A stretch of 64,000 nt of DNA from Gaetbulibacter sp. 4G1 (lineage in GTDB: Bacteria > Bacteroidota > Bacteroidia > Flavobacteriales > Flavobacteriaceae): the NCBI RefSeq assembly GCF_002741945.1, contig NZ_MDVN01000024.1, positions 496,001-560,000 on the forward strand, read 5' to 3'. The notes beneath the pieces were generated by a model. It saw only the letters and a program-made list of their open reading frames with translations, was not told the origin of the DNA and did no database searches. How positions within the stretch are numbered: position 1 is the stretch's first letter; every line of letters begins with the position of its first letter. Shown one piece after another: positions 27,180-37,597 of the stretch. A program made the position numbers and the translations under genes.

Positions 27180-28595
27180 CTAAGCTGGTTCATCAACCGA
27201 GGCATATTTAACAAGTAATTCTTTTAATTTTTCTACCTCAATTGGCTTAGCCAAAAAATCGTCAATACCAGCTAATTTAGCATTTTCAATATCTTCTTCA
27301 AAAGCACTGGCAGAAACTGCTATTATAGGTGTCTTATGCTTGTTATACTTCCTTGTTCTTTTGATTTTCTCAGTAGCTTGGTAACCATCTAAATCTGGCA
27401 TATAAATATCCATAAATACCATATCGAAATCTAAAATCTTGTATAAATCAACTGCCTCTAATCCATTCTTAGCAAAAGTACAATCGGCTCCTTGTTGTTC
27501 TAACAAAAACTTTATCACTTTTTGGTTCATCCTATTATCTTCTGCAACTAATACATTAAACTTATTTAGGAGTATTGGTTTAACCTCTGTACTTATGGCT
27601 TCAATATTTAAAGTCTTTTTAAGTTGCAAACTAAAATAAAACGTAGTGCCTTTATTTTCTTTACTTTCAATTTTAAGTTCGCCTCCCATTAATTTTACTA
27701 AGTCTCTCGAAATTGAAAGCCCATAACCTCCTCCTCTATAATCTTTAAAATCGGATAATCCTACATTTTCTGAAGTTTCAAGGATTCTCTTAACTTCGTA
27801 AGATCGCATACCAATACCTGTATCTTTTATATAAAAAGTAACAATTTGATCTTCATCAATACTAACCGTTTGATCAACAATTATTGTAATTTTTCCATTA
27901 TTAGTAAACTTAATAGCATTATTAATTAAGTTAATAAGTACTTGTTGAATTTTTGAAGAATCTCCTAAAACATAAAACTTTTTTTCATCTTCAAATAAAA
28001 ATTTAAACTCTAGTTCTAAGCCTTTTTCCCAAGCTTGATATTCAAATATTTTAAATAATCTAGATAAATCTGATTTTAGATTTATAGCCACTAAATTTAA
28101 ATTTATGGTACCTTCATCCGCCTTAGAATTATCAATAATCATATTTACCAATTGCAATAAATGTTCAGAAGAGTAATCGGCAATTTCGACTTGTGCTTTT
28201 TGGTCTGCATCTAAATTAGTTTCTTTCAACATATTTAGCATTCCTAAAACTGTATTTAAGGGTGTTCTTATTTCATGACTCATATTAGCCAAATAAATAG
28301 ATTTATATTCAGCTGTATCAAATGCTTCATTTAATTTTTGCTTTAAATCTATTATAAGATTATTTAAGTTTTCAACTTCTAACTCATTTGAATATTGGTG
28401 TTTAAAAAAATGAAACGCCACAACCACCATAATTATCATTATAAAGGCTAGCAGTAAAGCTATATTCTTTAAGTCTGAACTTGACTCAATATAATTAAAG
28501 CCAACAAAGAAAATAACAGCAAAAGCAATGAGCACAAAAATTGATAAAACAATTTTTGCTTGTATTGGTCTCATTGGGTTTTTATAAAAAGGCAT
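27180..28595 (-). CDS. Hybrid sensor histidine kinase/response regulator
   Basis: About 471 residues from ATG 28595 (TTG one codon earlier also possible). Two adjacent transmembrane helices (~15-35 and ~45-65) with almost no periplasmic loop, then HisKA with NMSHEIRTPLN (phospho-His ~107), an HATPase domain (INLINNAIKF, DTGIGM, GGYGLSISRDLV), and a C-terminal receiver (LVAEDNRMNQ, FMDIYMPDLDGYQA). It lacks a recognisable sensor domain, so it may sense the membrane itself or pass phosphate to a separate HPt protein. No cognate regulator gene is adjacent. Confidence 0.92.
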   Translation of the reverse strand: MPFYKNPMRPIQAKIVLSIFVLIAFAVIFFVGFNYIESSSDLKNIALLLAFIMIIMVVVAFHFFKHQYSNELEVENLNNLIIDLKQKLNEAFDTAEYKSIYLANMSHEIRTPLNTVLGMLNMLKETNLDADQKAQVEIADYSSEHLLQLVNMIIDNSKADEGTINLNLVAINLKSDLSRLFKIFEYQAWEKGLELEFKFLFEDEKKFYVLGDSSKIQQVLINLINNAIKFTNNGKITIIVDQTVSIDEDQIVTFYIKDTGIGMRSYEVKRILETSENVGLSDFKDYRGGGYGLSISRDLVKLMGGELKIESKENKGTTFYFSLQLKKTLNIEAISTEVKPILLNKFNVLVAEDNRMNQKVIKFLLEQQGADCTFAKNGLEAVDLYKILDFDMVFMDIYMPDLDGYQATEKIKRTRKYNKHKTPIIAVSASAFEEDIENAKLAGIDDFLAKPIEVEKLKELLVKYASVDEPA

Positions 28596-28676
28596 CAATA
28601 ATTATTTAAACAAACTTATTTATAAATATACTAAATATCAAAAGTATAACTTACGAACTAGTATTGCTATAAAATA

Positions 28677-29909
28677 TTAAGAAGTTTTAATAGATTTACC
28701 TATAGATCCTGTAGGTTCTGGTAATAATTGATAAATAAAACTAGGTTTTAATAGGCTTTCTTCTTTTCTGTGAGAAACATATAGAATGGCTGTATTGCTT
28801 TCTGAAGCTATTTTATTTACCAATTTGGAAAACAACTCTGCATCATTATCATCTAAACCGTTTGTGGGCTCGTCCAAAATAAGTAATGGTGGATGCTTAA
28901 CCATGGCTCTAGCAATTAAAACTAATCGTTGGTGTCCCACAGATAAGCTTAAAAAACTCTTAGTTTTAATATCGAACATATCCAACACCTTAAGCCATTG
29001 GTGCGCTAACATAATTTGTCTTTCGCTTGGTATTTTATAAAGCCCGATAGAATCGAAGAAACCCGAAATAATCATTTTTTCAATAGAGTGTAGACGCTCA
29101 AACCCCCTTAAGTATTCAGAAGAAAAATAACCTATTTTCCGTTTAATATCCCAAACGCTCTCACCACTACCCTTTTTAACTCCAAATAAAGTAATATCTT
29201 GATTGTATGCTTTAGGGTTATCACCAGAGATAAGGCTTAAAAGGGTACTCTTACCGGAACCATTTGGTCCTACTAATTGCCAAAACTCGCCTGGTTTAAT
29301 TTGCCAATTAATATTTTTAACAATAGTTCTGTCTCCATAGCGTATTGTAACATTATTAAATTTTACTAATAAATCAAATTGGGGTTTTATTAAATTGTAT
29401 GGTTTTGGTAAATCTTGAGAAAAATGCTTTATTTCTTCTTTCTTTATAGTTTTAGTTTCTTTACATAAAACTAGGGTTTTATTTTCCAACTTATAAACCC
29501 TATCGATAAATGGAAGTACGTCTTTTTTTCTATTAGTAATTTGAATTACTGGTATTTTAAGGCTTAGCTTTGCTAATGTTTCTTCAATATTTTTTTGCGC
29601 ATTAATATCTAAATTACCAAAAACATTATCAACTAAAATATATTCAGGATTTTGTAAAATAAGGTGTTTTAGTAATGCCTTTTTACGCTCACCTTCAGAA
29701 GAGTTTAGTAAGCTATTTTTTGTACTTGTAACAATATTAAAGTTTCCATGACGAACTTCTTCATCTATAAACTTGTCCAATGTTTTTTTAGAAAATATTG
29801 CACCTTTTAATTTTGAATAATTAATTATGGAATTTTTTGATAAAATATGCTCGATAAGTTGATTCTTATCATCTTTATTGGAAATATAAAGCGCAATGTG
29901 TTTTTGCAA
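28677..29909 (-). CDS. ModF-like ABC ATP-binding protein with a degenerate first half
   Basis: 410 residues starting at TTG 29909, with no ATG at the start. The C-terminal domain (~190-400) is complete: LVGPNGSGKSTLLSL (Walker A), SLSVGHQRLVLIARAM (signature), LLILDEPTNGLDD (Walker B) and the switch His in YVSHRKEE. The N-terminal half (~1-150) has a signature-like NSSEGERKKALLKHLI and a Walker-B-like YILVDNVFGNLD but no Walker A. ModF-type soluble ATPases have two NBDs; here one seems to have lost nucleotide binding. No permease gene is adjacent. Target unknown. Confidence 0.78.
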   Translation of the reverse strand: MQKHIALYISNKDDKNQLIEHILSKNSIINYSKLKGAIFSKKTLDKFIDEEVRHGNFNIVTSTKNSLLNSSEGERKKALLKHLILQNPEYILVDNVFGNLDINAQKNIEETLAKLSLKIPVIQITNRKKDVLPFIDRVYKLENKTLVLCKETKTIKKEEIKHFSQDLPKPYNLIKPQFDLLVKFNNVTIRYGDRTIVKNINWQIKPGEFWQLVGPNGSGKSTLLSLISGDNPKAYNQDITLFGVKKGSGESVWDIKRKIGYFSSEYLRGFERLHSIEKMIISGFFDSIGLYKIPSERQIMLAHQWLKVLDMFDIKTKSFLSLSVGHQRLVLIARAMVKHPPLLILDEPTNGLDDNDAELFSKLVNKIASESNTAILYVSHRKEESLLKPSFIYQLLPEPTGSIGKSIKTS

Positions 29910-29934
29910 AAAACTATTGTTTTTTTTAAGTTAC

Positions 29935-30795
29935 CTATAAGTTTTTTATGTGAAAAGATACTAGACCCTCTATAGGTCTTCGCTCAAAATTACCGACAGT
30001 AAAGCCCATTTCTTCCCCAACTTCTTTAATTTCCTTCTGAGAGAAAAATGCAATGGATCCTGCAAAGTGCACGGGAACAGTTTTAAGCTCTTCTTTATAT
30101 TGCATTATCATAGTTTTAGTAAACAATCGAATACCTCTTTTTATAAGCTCAATCGTGTATTCTGAATCTTTATGTAAAAACATAAATTCTGCAAAACTTG
30201 CTAAATATGCATTAGGGTTAGGTTGTTTGTATAAGTTATATTTTATATAATCATCCTCAACATTAAACTTTGTTTCAAAAGCAATTTTTACATTTTCGGG
30301 CATCTGATTAAAATAATAATCTCTAATTAACTGCTTCCCATAATAGTTTCCAGAGGCATCATCCATGATAGAGTATCCTAAAGATTTTACTTTTTGATGA
30401 ACTTTCTCTCCATCATAATAACTACAATTAGACCCAGTCCCTAAAATACATACAACTGCAGCTTCTTTAGGATGATTTATAGTAGAAAAAACAGCAGCCA
30501 TTGTGTCCTCACTAACTTCAATAGCAGCATTTACAAAAACATCTTGTAATACTCCTTTTAAAAGTGCATTTGCTTTAGGAGTACCACAACCTGCGCCATA
30601 AAAAAACACGTTAGTAACAATGTTCCTGTTTTCTTTTAAATCTTTACTTTTTTTAATTATTTTTTTTAGCTTTTTTTCTGGTAATATGGCAGGATTTAAA
30701 CCTTTAGTACGGATTTTTTCCAACAATCTGTTACCGTCTTTATCTACTGCAATCCAATCTGATTTTGTAGAACCACTATCAACAATTAAAATCAT
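29935..30795 (-). CDS. BadF/BcrA-type ATPase, probable N-acetylglucosamine kinase
   Basis: 286 residues of the ASKHA fold: MILIVDSGSTKSDWIAVD (phosphate 1), CILGTGSNCSYYDG (phosphate 2) and SLGYSIMDDASGNYYGKQL. This Bacteroidota subgroup is usually taken as an N-acetylglucosamine/glucosamine kinase. That fits the two GlcNAc-releasing enzymes elsewhere in the window (GH3 fusion and GH89), but specificity is inference. It follows the pfkA-gapA pair yet is separated from it by a clear terminator, so expression is probably independent or by partial read-through. Confidence 0.75.
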   Translation of the reverse strand: MILIVDSGSTKSDWIAVDKDGNRLLEKIRTKGLNPAILPEKKLKKIIKKSKDLKENRNIVTNVFFYGAGCGTPKANALLKGVLQDVFVNAAIEVSEDTMAAVFSTINHPKEAAVVCILGTGSNCSYYDGEKVHQKVKSLGYSIMDDASGNYYGKQLIRDYYFNQMPENVKIAFETKFNVEDDYIKYNLYKQPNPNAYLASFAEFMFLHKDSEYTIELIKRGIRLFTKTMIMQYKEELKTVPVHFAGSIAFFSQKEIKEVGEEMGFTVGNFERRPIEGLVSFHIKNL

Positions 30796-30813
30796 AAGTT
30801 TAAAATTAAAAAA

Positions 30814-30858
30814 TCCACAGAATTATCAAACAATTATTAAGGAAGACAATTCTGTGGA
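30814..30858 (-). terminator. Rho-independent terminator after gapA
   Basis: TCCACAGAATT (30814-30824) pairs perfectly with AATTCTGTGGA (30848-30858), an 11-bp stem. On the minus strand the stem is followed by a T-rich tract (plus-strand A-rich 30802-30813). It lies 15 bases after the gapA stop. Confidence 0.8.
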
Positions 30859-30872
30859 ATTATATTAAATAT

Positions 30873-31892
<1,020 letters not shown>

Positions 31893-32879
31893 TTAAGTGC
31901 TCATAATGTCTGAGACACGCAATAATTCTAAATTTATTTTAGTTTTTCCTTTAATGGCATTATCTAGAGGAGTTAGCTCTATTTTATTATTTAGTAATCC
32001 CACCATATAATTAGTTTTACTTTCCAATAAAGACTCAACGGCTTTAACTCCCATCCTGCTGGCTAAAACACGATCAAAGCAAGATGGAGCTCCACCACGC
32101 TGCATGTGACCCAAAACTGACACTCTTACATCATAGCCTTCCATGTTTTCATCAACATAATCTTTAAGTTCGAAAATATTTTTTCCAATTTTATCTCCTT
32201 CAGCTACAATAACTATACTTGATGTTTTACCAGATTTTCTACTTTTATTTAAAGATTCTACCAATCTGTCTAACCCTAAATCTTCTTCTGGAATTAAAAT
32301 TTCTTCAGCTCCACCAGCAATTCCAGTGTTCAAAGCAATATGCCCAACATCTCTACCCATAACCTCTATAAAGAATAACCTGTTATGCGAGCTAGCTGTA
32401 TCTCGTATTTTATCTATAGCATCTACAACTGTATTTAGCGCTGTATCAAAACCTAATGTATGAGAAGTACCAAAAATATCGTTATCAATAGTACCTGGTA
32501 TTCCCATTACTGGAAAATCAAATTCTTGGTTAAAAATAAGCCCTCCTGTAAACGATCCATCTCCTCCTATAATAACTAAACCACCAACATTTGCCTCTAT
32601 TAATTTATTATAAGCTTGCTGTCTTCCTTCTTTAGTTCTAAATTCTTTTGAACGCGCAGATTTTAATATAGTGCCTCCTTTGTTAATAATGCCTTTTACA
32701 CTTCTAGCATCCATAGCTTTAAAGTCGCCTTCCATTAAACCTTCATAACCGCGATAAATACCAACACATTCTATATCATGATATGCACAAGTTCTAACTA
32801 CAGATCTTATGGCTGCATTCATTCCTGGTGAATCTCCACCTGATGTTAAAACACCTATTTTTTTTATTTTATTTGGCAT
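31893..32879 (-). CDS. pfkA: ATP-dependent 6-phosphofructokinase
   Basis: 328 residues. Motifs: GVLTSGGDSPGMNAAIRSVV (ATP site with Gly-Gly-Asp), IGGDGSFTGG, PGTIDNDIFGTSHTLGFDTA (catalytic Asp in TIDND) and EVMGRDVGHIAL. Gly rather than Asp/Lys swaps at GGDGS supports ATP rather than PPi as phosphoryl donor. It phosphorylates fructose 6-phosphate. First gene of the pfkA-gapA unit, with a -7 motif 42 bases upstream. Confidence 0.97.
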   Translation of the reverse strand: MPNKIKKIGVLTSGGDSPGMNAAIRSVVRTCAYHDIECVGIYRGYEGLMEGDFKAMDARSVKGIINKGGTILKSARSKEFRTKEGRQQAYNKLIEANVGGLVIIGGDGSFTGGLIFNQEFDFPVMGIPGTIDNDIFGTSHTLGFDTALNTVVDAIDKIRDTASSHNRLFFIEVMGRDVGHIALNTGIAGGAEEILIPEEDLGLDRLVESLNKSRKSGKTSSIVIVAEGDKIGKNIFELKDYVDENMEGYDVRVSVLGHMQRGGAPSCFDRVLASRMGVKAVESLLESKTNYMVGLLNNKIELTPLDNAIKGKTKINLELLRVSDIMST

Positions 32880-32920
32880 TAATTTTATAATTATTAAGTA
32901 AAATTAGTAAACTAATATTA

Positions 32921-32928
32921 CAAATTTA
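32921..32928 (-). promoter_or_regulatory. Bacteroidetes -7 promoter motif upstream of pfkA
   Basis: CAAATTTA on the plus strand reads TAAATTTG on the minus strand, a TAnnTTTG match. A start near 32914 would give a ~35-base leader before the pfkA ATG. Confidence 0.45.
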
Positions 32929-33031
32929 TAACATATGTCATATTTTAACGATAGTTGTTAAACTATAACGTTTTAGTTAATAAAAAAAATGATTTTATAA
33001 AAAAATATGCAACAAAAAGTTGAGAAAACTG

Positions 33032-36000
33032 CTAATTATTCTTTTTTGAAGATGATTTATGAGTAATAAAGTCTGGTGAAGTATCCTCTTCGTCTTTTTC
33101 AGATTCATTGGATAATTCAGCCTCTTGTTTTGGTTTCTTTTTAAATAAGTTTTGAATTAATTCTTTAAAGGTATCAAAATCTACATTGTATGATAAACCA
33201 ACGCCTTGGGTATAACCAATTTTTTCTCCAAAATTGCGAATGCTATTTTCTCTATTAAATACCTTAGCGGTTAGCGTGCCTTCTTCATTTAATAAAAAAT
33301 TTATTTCTACATCACCAGCAATAACAGTTTCAGTAGCTCCACCCACAGGAACTCCTAGTTTTCCATTAAATAAAACCTTATCACTAATTTTAGTTTGAAT
33401 TGTCGCACTTACTCTATCGTCTGTCTTATAGTCTGGTCGATTTTCTCCAACCTCGTAGTTAAATCCAAAATCAAATTTTCCATTTTCACTTGAAAAAATA
33501 CCATTTACTATACCATTAAGTCTTTCTGCTATAGTTCCAGAAAAATTTAAATCACTTGATCCTCTATTTTGAAATGCACCTCCACTTGCTAAAAAATAAA
33601 GAGCTTGATTTTCTCTTTCAGATTCAGAATCTAATCTATACTGAAGCTCAGACTTTATAGATGAATTAGCAGTTGGAAATTGAAACTCGAATTGTGGTTC
33701 TGGTTGTTCCAATACACCTATTAAACTTATTTTTAGTTCTACAGGAATACTTCTATTTATAGGATTATCTAATAAAGGTGATGGATTGGCACTGGTTTTA
33801 TATATAGCATCCATATTAATTCTGGCTTTTAAAGGCTCTCCTTCCCAAGCTAATGTACCACCAGGTTGTACTATAAACTGTTTTTGTACTAAACCACCAA
33901 AAGCAAAATTATAAATACCTTCAAACACTGAAAAATCTCCCCACATATTAAACTTTCCATTAGTATTTATTTCAACTAAAAGACCACCTACTCCTCTTCC
34001 TTTTAATGTATGTCCTGTACTTTTATCTATAATTATTTCAACTTCGGCATCCTCGGTAATATCCAAATCAAAATTTAATTCTAGTCCTTTAACCTCCTCA
34101 AAGGCAATGTCTACACCTTGCTCTTTAGCTAGTTTTTCTTCTTTTGTAATAAAATGAATGAATGAATTATCACCAAAAGATTCTGCATCACTAAGCGGTA
34201 TTTTAAAAACTGTTCCTCTTTTGGTTTCACCAATCACATTAATGACTAATTCTTCTGTTGGCCCTTTTATACTAGCATTACCTCCAATAAAGCCTGTTCC
34301 ATAATACAAAGCTTCTTCGGTTTCCTTAGTATCCAATACTAATAGTCTATTTGTATCTATATTTAAATCTAAGCCCCATTTTGAGAGGTTTACATGACTT
34401 AACGCTCCGTTTAATCGCCCTGAAGAATTAAACTTAGTATCTGTTAACTGAACATTCTTAAATATAAAACTTTGATTTTCTAATTCTACTGAAGCTATCT
34501 CGTTAAAACTATAATCTACATTTAAATAAGGTATGCCAAACCCAGAATTTTCCAAAGCGAGTTCCCCATTTATGTTTGGTCGCTTTAAGTTGCCTACAAC
34601 TTTAGCTTCACCAGTTACTAACCCTCTAATATTAGATAATACATCTTGCAATAGCGGATTTAATGGTTTTAAATTAAATTCATTAAAGGTTAAATCGACA
34701 TCAATATTCGATTTTTTACCAACTACACTTATGTTTCCTATTGCACTAAATGATTTTGAGAAATCATTTTTAATAACCGCATTTACATTATAATTAGATA
34801 AATCTTCATTACCAGCTATTGTAGCATCAAATGAGCCTAAAGGGAAATTATTAACTTTAAAGTTATCTATTATAACTGATGAATTTGGCAAATAACTACC
34901 ATTCTGTTGTAAAATGTCTAACTTACCATTAACATTTCCTGCCAACGATAAACTATCAATATCTGGTGTTATTTTAGCTAAATCAACATTCTTAAAATTC
35001 AACTTTAAATCTTTTTGAGTTGAATCTTTTATAAAACCTGAAAGCTTAATTTCTTCATTATTATGATTTACTTTAAGCTTATCAATTGTAAAAGTTGTAA
35101 GTTTCTTATCAAACGAAATTTTATTAAATCGATCTTTATCTTCATTAATAAACCATTTACTGTTTTTGACCGTTACGTCAGATTTTTTAAATCCAATTAC
35201 TGATTCATTTTCTTCATTAATTGTATGGTAAAAACTTAAATTAAATACATCGCTACTCTTTTTACCACCTTTAAACTCTGAACGCATAAACAAAGTATCA
35301 TTAACTGTTACATTAATTAAGTTAAACTTAGACACATTGTAGTACTTAGTATTTATACTATCTACCTCTACATATGTATTAAATAATGGGTTATTATTAT
35401 CTACTTGTAGTTCTATATTATTAGCAAAATGATTTAATAATTTAATTTTGGGCGACTTAAATGTGAGCTTAAATTCTTCTTCCTCACTCTCAACCCTACC
35501 ACGAACAAAAGTGTTTTTACCTAATTGAATATCTGGGTAAAAGACTTCAACAATTTTATTATAAATTTTAAAATTGAAGTCGATACTTTGGTTTGCTGTT
35601 ACTTCATGTGGAATATAATTGGTATAAATATGCCCTAATGAATTTTCGAAAAGCTTTTTTATATCTTTAAATACAAACTTTCCTTCAAGGCTTCCTTGTA
35701 TTATATCTGGCGAGTTAATTTCTATAAATCGTACATCATTATCAAACCTTGACGATATTGCAAACTCATCAAAATAATACGTGTCTTTTTGGTTTTTGTA
35801 TGATGTATTCCTAAACAACACTCTACCATAAGCATCATCATAGCTATTGGCATTCATATTCATTTTCACCTTACTTTTAAAGATTGAAATACTATCATTC
35901 TTTATAAAGTTTAGTGCTTTTAAATTGGCATAATCTACATTAGCTGCAAAATCATATTTTTTTATACTTCCAGAAAAGTCAACAAGACCATTAAAATTTA

Positions 36001-37435
36001 ATTGTAAATTTTTATCATTAGCAATTAAATTACCATCAAATATTCTGTTCTTAACATTACCTGCTACTTTAATTTTCTTATAATTATAGTCATTATAAAT
36101 AATATCAAAAACATCTCCTTCTACCTGAGTATCTATAGTTTCTGCAATAAACCCTGTACCGTTTACATTTAAATTAAGTGATGTGTTACCAACTTTTGGG
36201 TCTTCAATTAAAGTTCCTAAATCAAACTCTTCAAAAATTATATTGCCTTTATAAGATGAGTTATCAATATCATTAATCTTTGTTATTTCCAGTTTAGAAT
36301 CTACAAAACCTAAATCTGTATTAATCTCAATATCTGCGTTTATTGTTGAAGCTGTTATTTGTGATTGCCCCATAATTTTAAACTTGCCCAATCTATCAAA
36401 CGAAGAAGGAATAGCCTGCCCCAAAACATTTGGTAGCAATGCTGTCAAATCTTTATATGTAGATGATAAATTGTTGAATTTACCATCCATATAAAAATCA
36501 TTCTCTTCTTTACTAAATAAATTTTTAAACTTAATATCACCATAAACTCTAGTATTTCGGCTGGTGTTCAATCTTAAATTTGTGGTTTGTAAATCGTTTA
36601 AAGTTCCAGATAAATCAACACTAAATCTGGCATATTGATTATTGCCAAATTCATCATAAAACATGTTTAATTCATTAAGTAAAACATTAGAATCCTTAAA
36701 GTTTGCAGAAACTATTACTCTGTCTTCAAAAAATTGTAAATCTTCTCTCTTATACGAAAATTTTAAATTGCCTTTTAGTACAGAATTTGGAGTTTTAATA
36801 TTTAAATTATCAAAAGTCATATCTGTTAGCGTATAACTAAAATTAGTCATTAAGTTTTTTACAACAACGCCTCTACTATCTTTAAACGCTAAAGTGTTAA
36901 TTCTAGCGCTTACATCACTCCCACTTATTAAAAAATTAGTTGCATTTATATTTAAATTTTCAAAATCTAGTCTTTTTGAAACCGCTCTGTTTTTATCAGA
37001 TAACTTAAAATGCCCATTGTAGATAGATACATCACTTGAAGACAACAAAAAATTACCACTTTTTACTTCAGGGTTGTCTCCATCTAATTTCGCCACAAAA
37101 ATATCTAAATTAGTATCGGTAGTATCTTTATAGGTTTTTATATTGAAAACTAAATCGATAATATCAATATCTCCAAAAACCAATTTACCATTATATAAAT
37201 TTTTAAAGCTTAAAATTGATGTATTAAGCTCTGCAATATTAATAAGTGTATCCTTTTTGTAATCTTCAATATAAATATTTTTTAGTTCAACGTCTCCGTT
37301 AAACTGCAATCCAACTTTATCAATATTTATATTAGTACCAAACTCGTTGTTAAGTTTTTTAGTAGCATAATTACCCAAACTTGTTTGAACAAAGGGAATA
37401 GAAAGCACCAACACCAAAATGATGAAAAGCAGCAA
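33032..37435 (-). CDS. tamB: Translocation/assembly module protein TamB
   Basis: At least 1467 residues. A single N-terminal membrane helix (LFIILVLVLSIPFVQT) precedes a very long series of beta-repeats (AsmA/TamB-like beta-taco), and the last ~430 residues contain the DUF490/TamB domain (VGGLLVEINTNGKFNMWGDF, GGTLAWEGEPLKARINMDA). TamB spans the periplasm and helps move lipids or assemble outer-membrane proteins. The first standard start codon is TTG 37435, but the frame stays open to 37513 and the added residues (THIKKVLKIISKIVGIL) supply the expected basic N-terminus, so the true start may be an unusual codon upstream. Divergent from tsaD. Confidence 0.88.
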   Translation of the reverse strand: MLLFIILVLVLSIPFVQTSLGNYATKKLNNEFGTNINIDKVGLQFNGDVELKNIYIEDYKKDTLINIAELNTSILSFKNLYNGKLVFGDIDIIDLVFNIKTYKDTTDTNLDIFVAKLDGDNPEVKSGNFLLSSSDVSIYNGHFKLSDKNRAVSKRLDFENLNINATNFLISGSDVSARINTLAFKDSRGVVVKNLMTNFSYTLTDMTFDNLNIKTPNSVLKGNLKFSYKREDLQFFEDRVIVSANFKDSNVLLNELNMFYDEFGNNQYARFSVDLSGTLNDLQTTNLRLNTSRNTRVYGDIKFKNLFSKEENDFYMDGKFNNLSSTYKDLTALLPNVLGQAIPSSFDRLGKFKIMGQSQITASTINADIEINTDLGFVDSKLEITKINDIDNSSYKGNIIFEEFDLGTLIEDPKVGNTSLNLNVNGTGFIAETIDTQVEGDVFDIIYNDYNYKKIKVAGNVKNRIFDGNLIANDKNLQLNFNGLVDFSGSIKKYDFAANVDYANLKALNFIKNDSISIFKSKVKMNMNANSYDDAYGRVLFRNTSYKNQKDTYYFDEFAISSRFDNDVRFIEINSPDIIQGSLEGKFVFKDIKKLFENSLGHIYTNYIPHEVTANQSIDFNFKIYNKIVEVFYPDIQLGKNTFVRGRVESEEEEFKLTFKSPKIKLLNHFANNIELQVDNNNPLFNTYVEVDSINTKYYNVSKFNLINVTVNDTLFMRSEFKGGKKSSDVFNLSFYHTINEENESVIGFKKSDVTVKNSKWFINEDKDRFNKISFDKKLTTFTIDKLKVNHNNEEIKLSGFIKDSTQKDLKLNFKNVDLAKITPDIDSLSLAGNVNGKLDILQQNGSYLPNSSVIIDNFKVNNFPLGSFDATIAGNEDLSNYNVNAVIKNDFSKSFSAIGNISVVGKKSNIDVDLTFNEFNLKPLNPLLQDVLSNIRGLVTGEAKVVGNLKRPNINGELALENSGFGIPYLNVDYSFNEIASVELENQSFIFKNVQLTDTKFNSSGRLNGALSHVNLSKWGLDLNIDTNRLLVLDTKETEEALYYGTGFIGGNASIKGPTEELVINVIGETKRGTVFKIPLSDAESFGDNSFIHFITKEEKLAKEQGVDIAFEEVKGLELNFDLDITEDAEVEIIIDKSTGHTLKGRGVGGLLVEINTNGKFNMWGDFSVFEGIYNFAFGGLVQKQFIVQPGGTLAWEGEPLKARINMDAIYKTSANPSPLLDNPINRSIPVELKISLIGVLEQPEPQFEFQFPTANSSIKSELQYRLDSESERENQALYFLASGGAFQNRGSSDLNFSGTIAERLNGIVNGIFSSENGKFDFGFNYEVGENRPDYKTDDRVSATIQTKISDKVLFNGKLGVPVGGATETVIAGDVEINFLLNEEGTLTAKVFNRENSIRNFGEKIGYTQGVGLSYNVDFDTFKELIQNLFKKKPKQEAELSNESEKDEEDTSPDFITHKSSSKKNN

Positions 37436-37514
37436 TAAAATGCCTACTATTTTTGATATTATTTTAAGTACTTTTTTGATATGCGTTAAAGTTATGATTT
37501 TATTAAGAATAAAC

Positions 37515-37522
37515 TACATTTG
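37515..37522 (+). promoter_or_regulatory. Bacteroidetes -7 promoter motif (TACATTTG) upstream of tsaD
   Basis: Perfect TAnnTTTG 76 bases before the tsaD ATG; it would give a ~68-base leader for the seven-gene operon. It sits next to the upstream end of the possible tamB N-terminal extension on the other strand. Confidence 0.45.
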
Positions 37523-37597
37523 TACTTACGAATAAATGAAGTTATCAGATGTTTATCTGTTTTCAAAATTAACAATTATTGTGCCTAATTTTTATTA

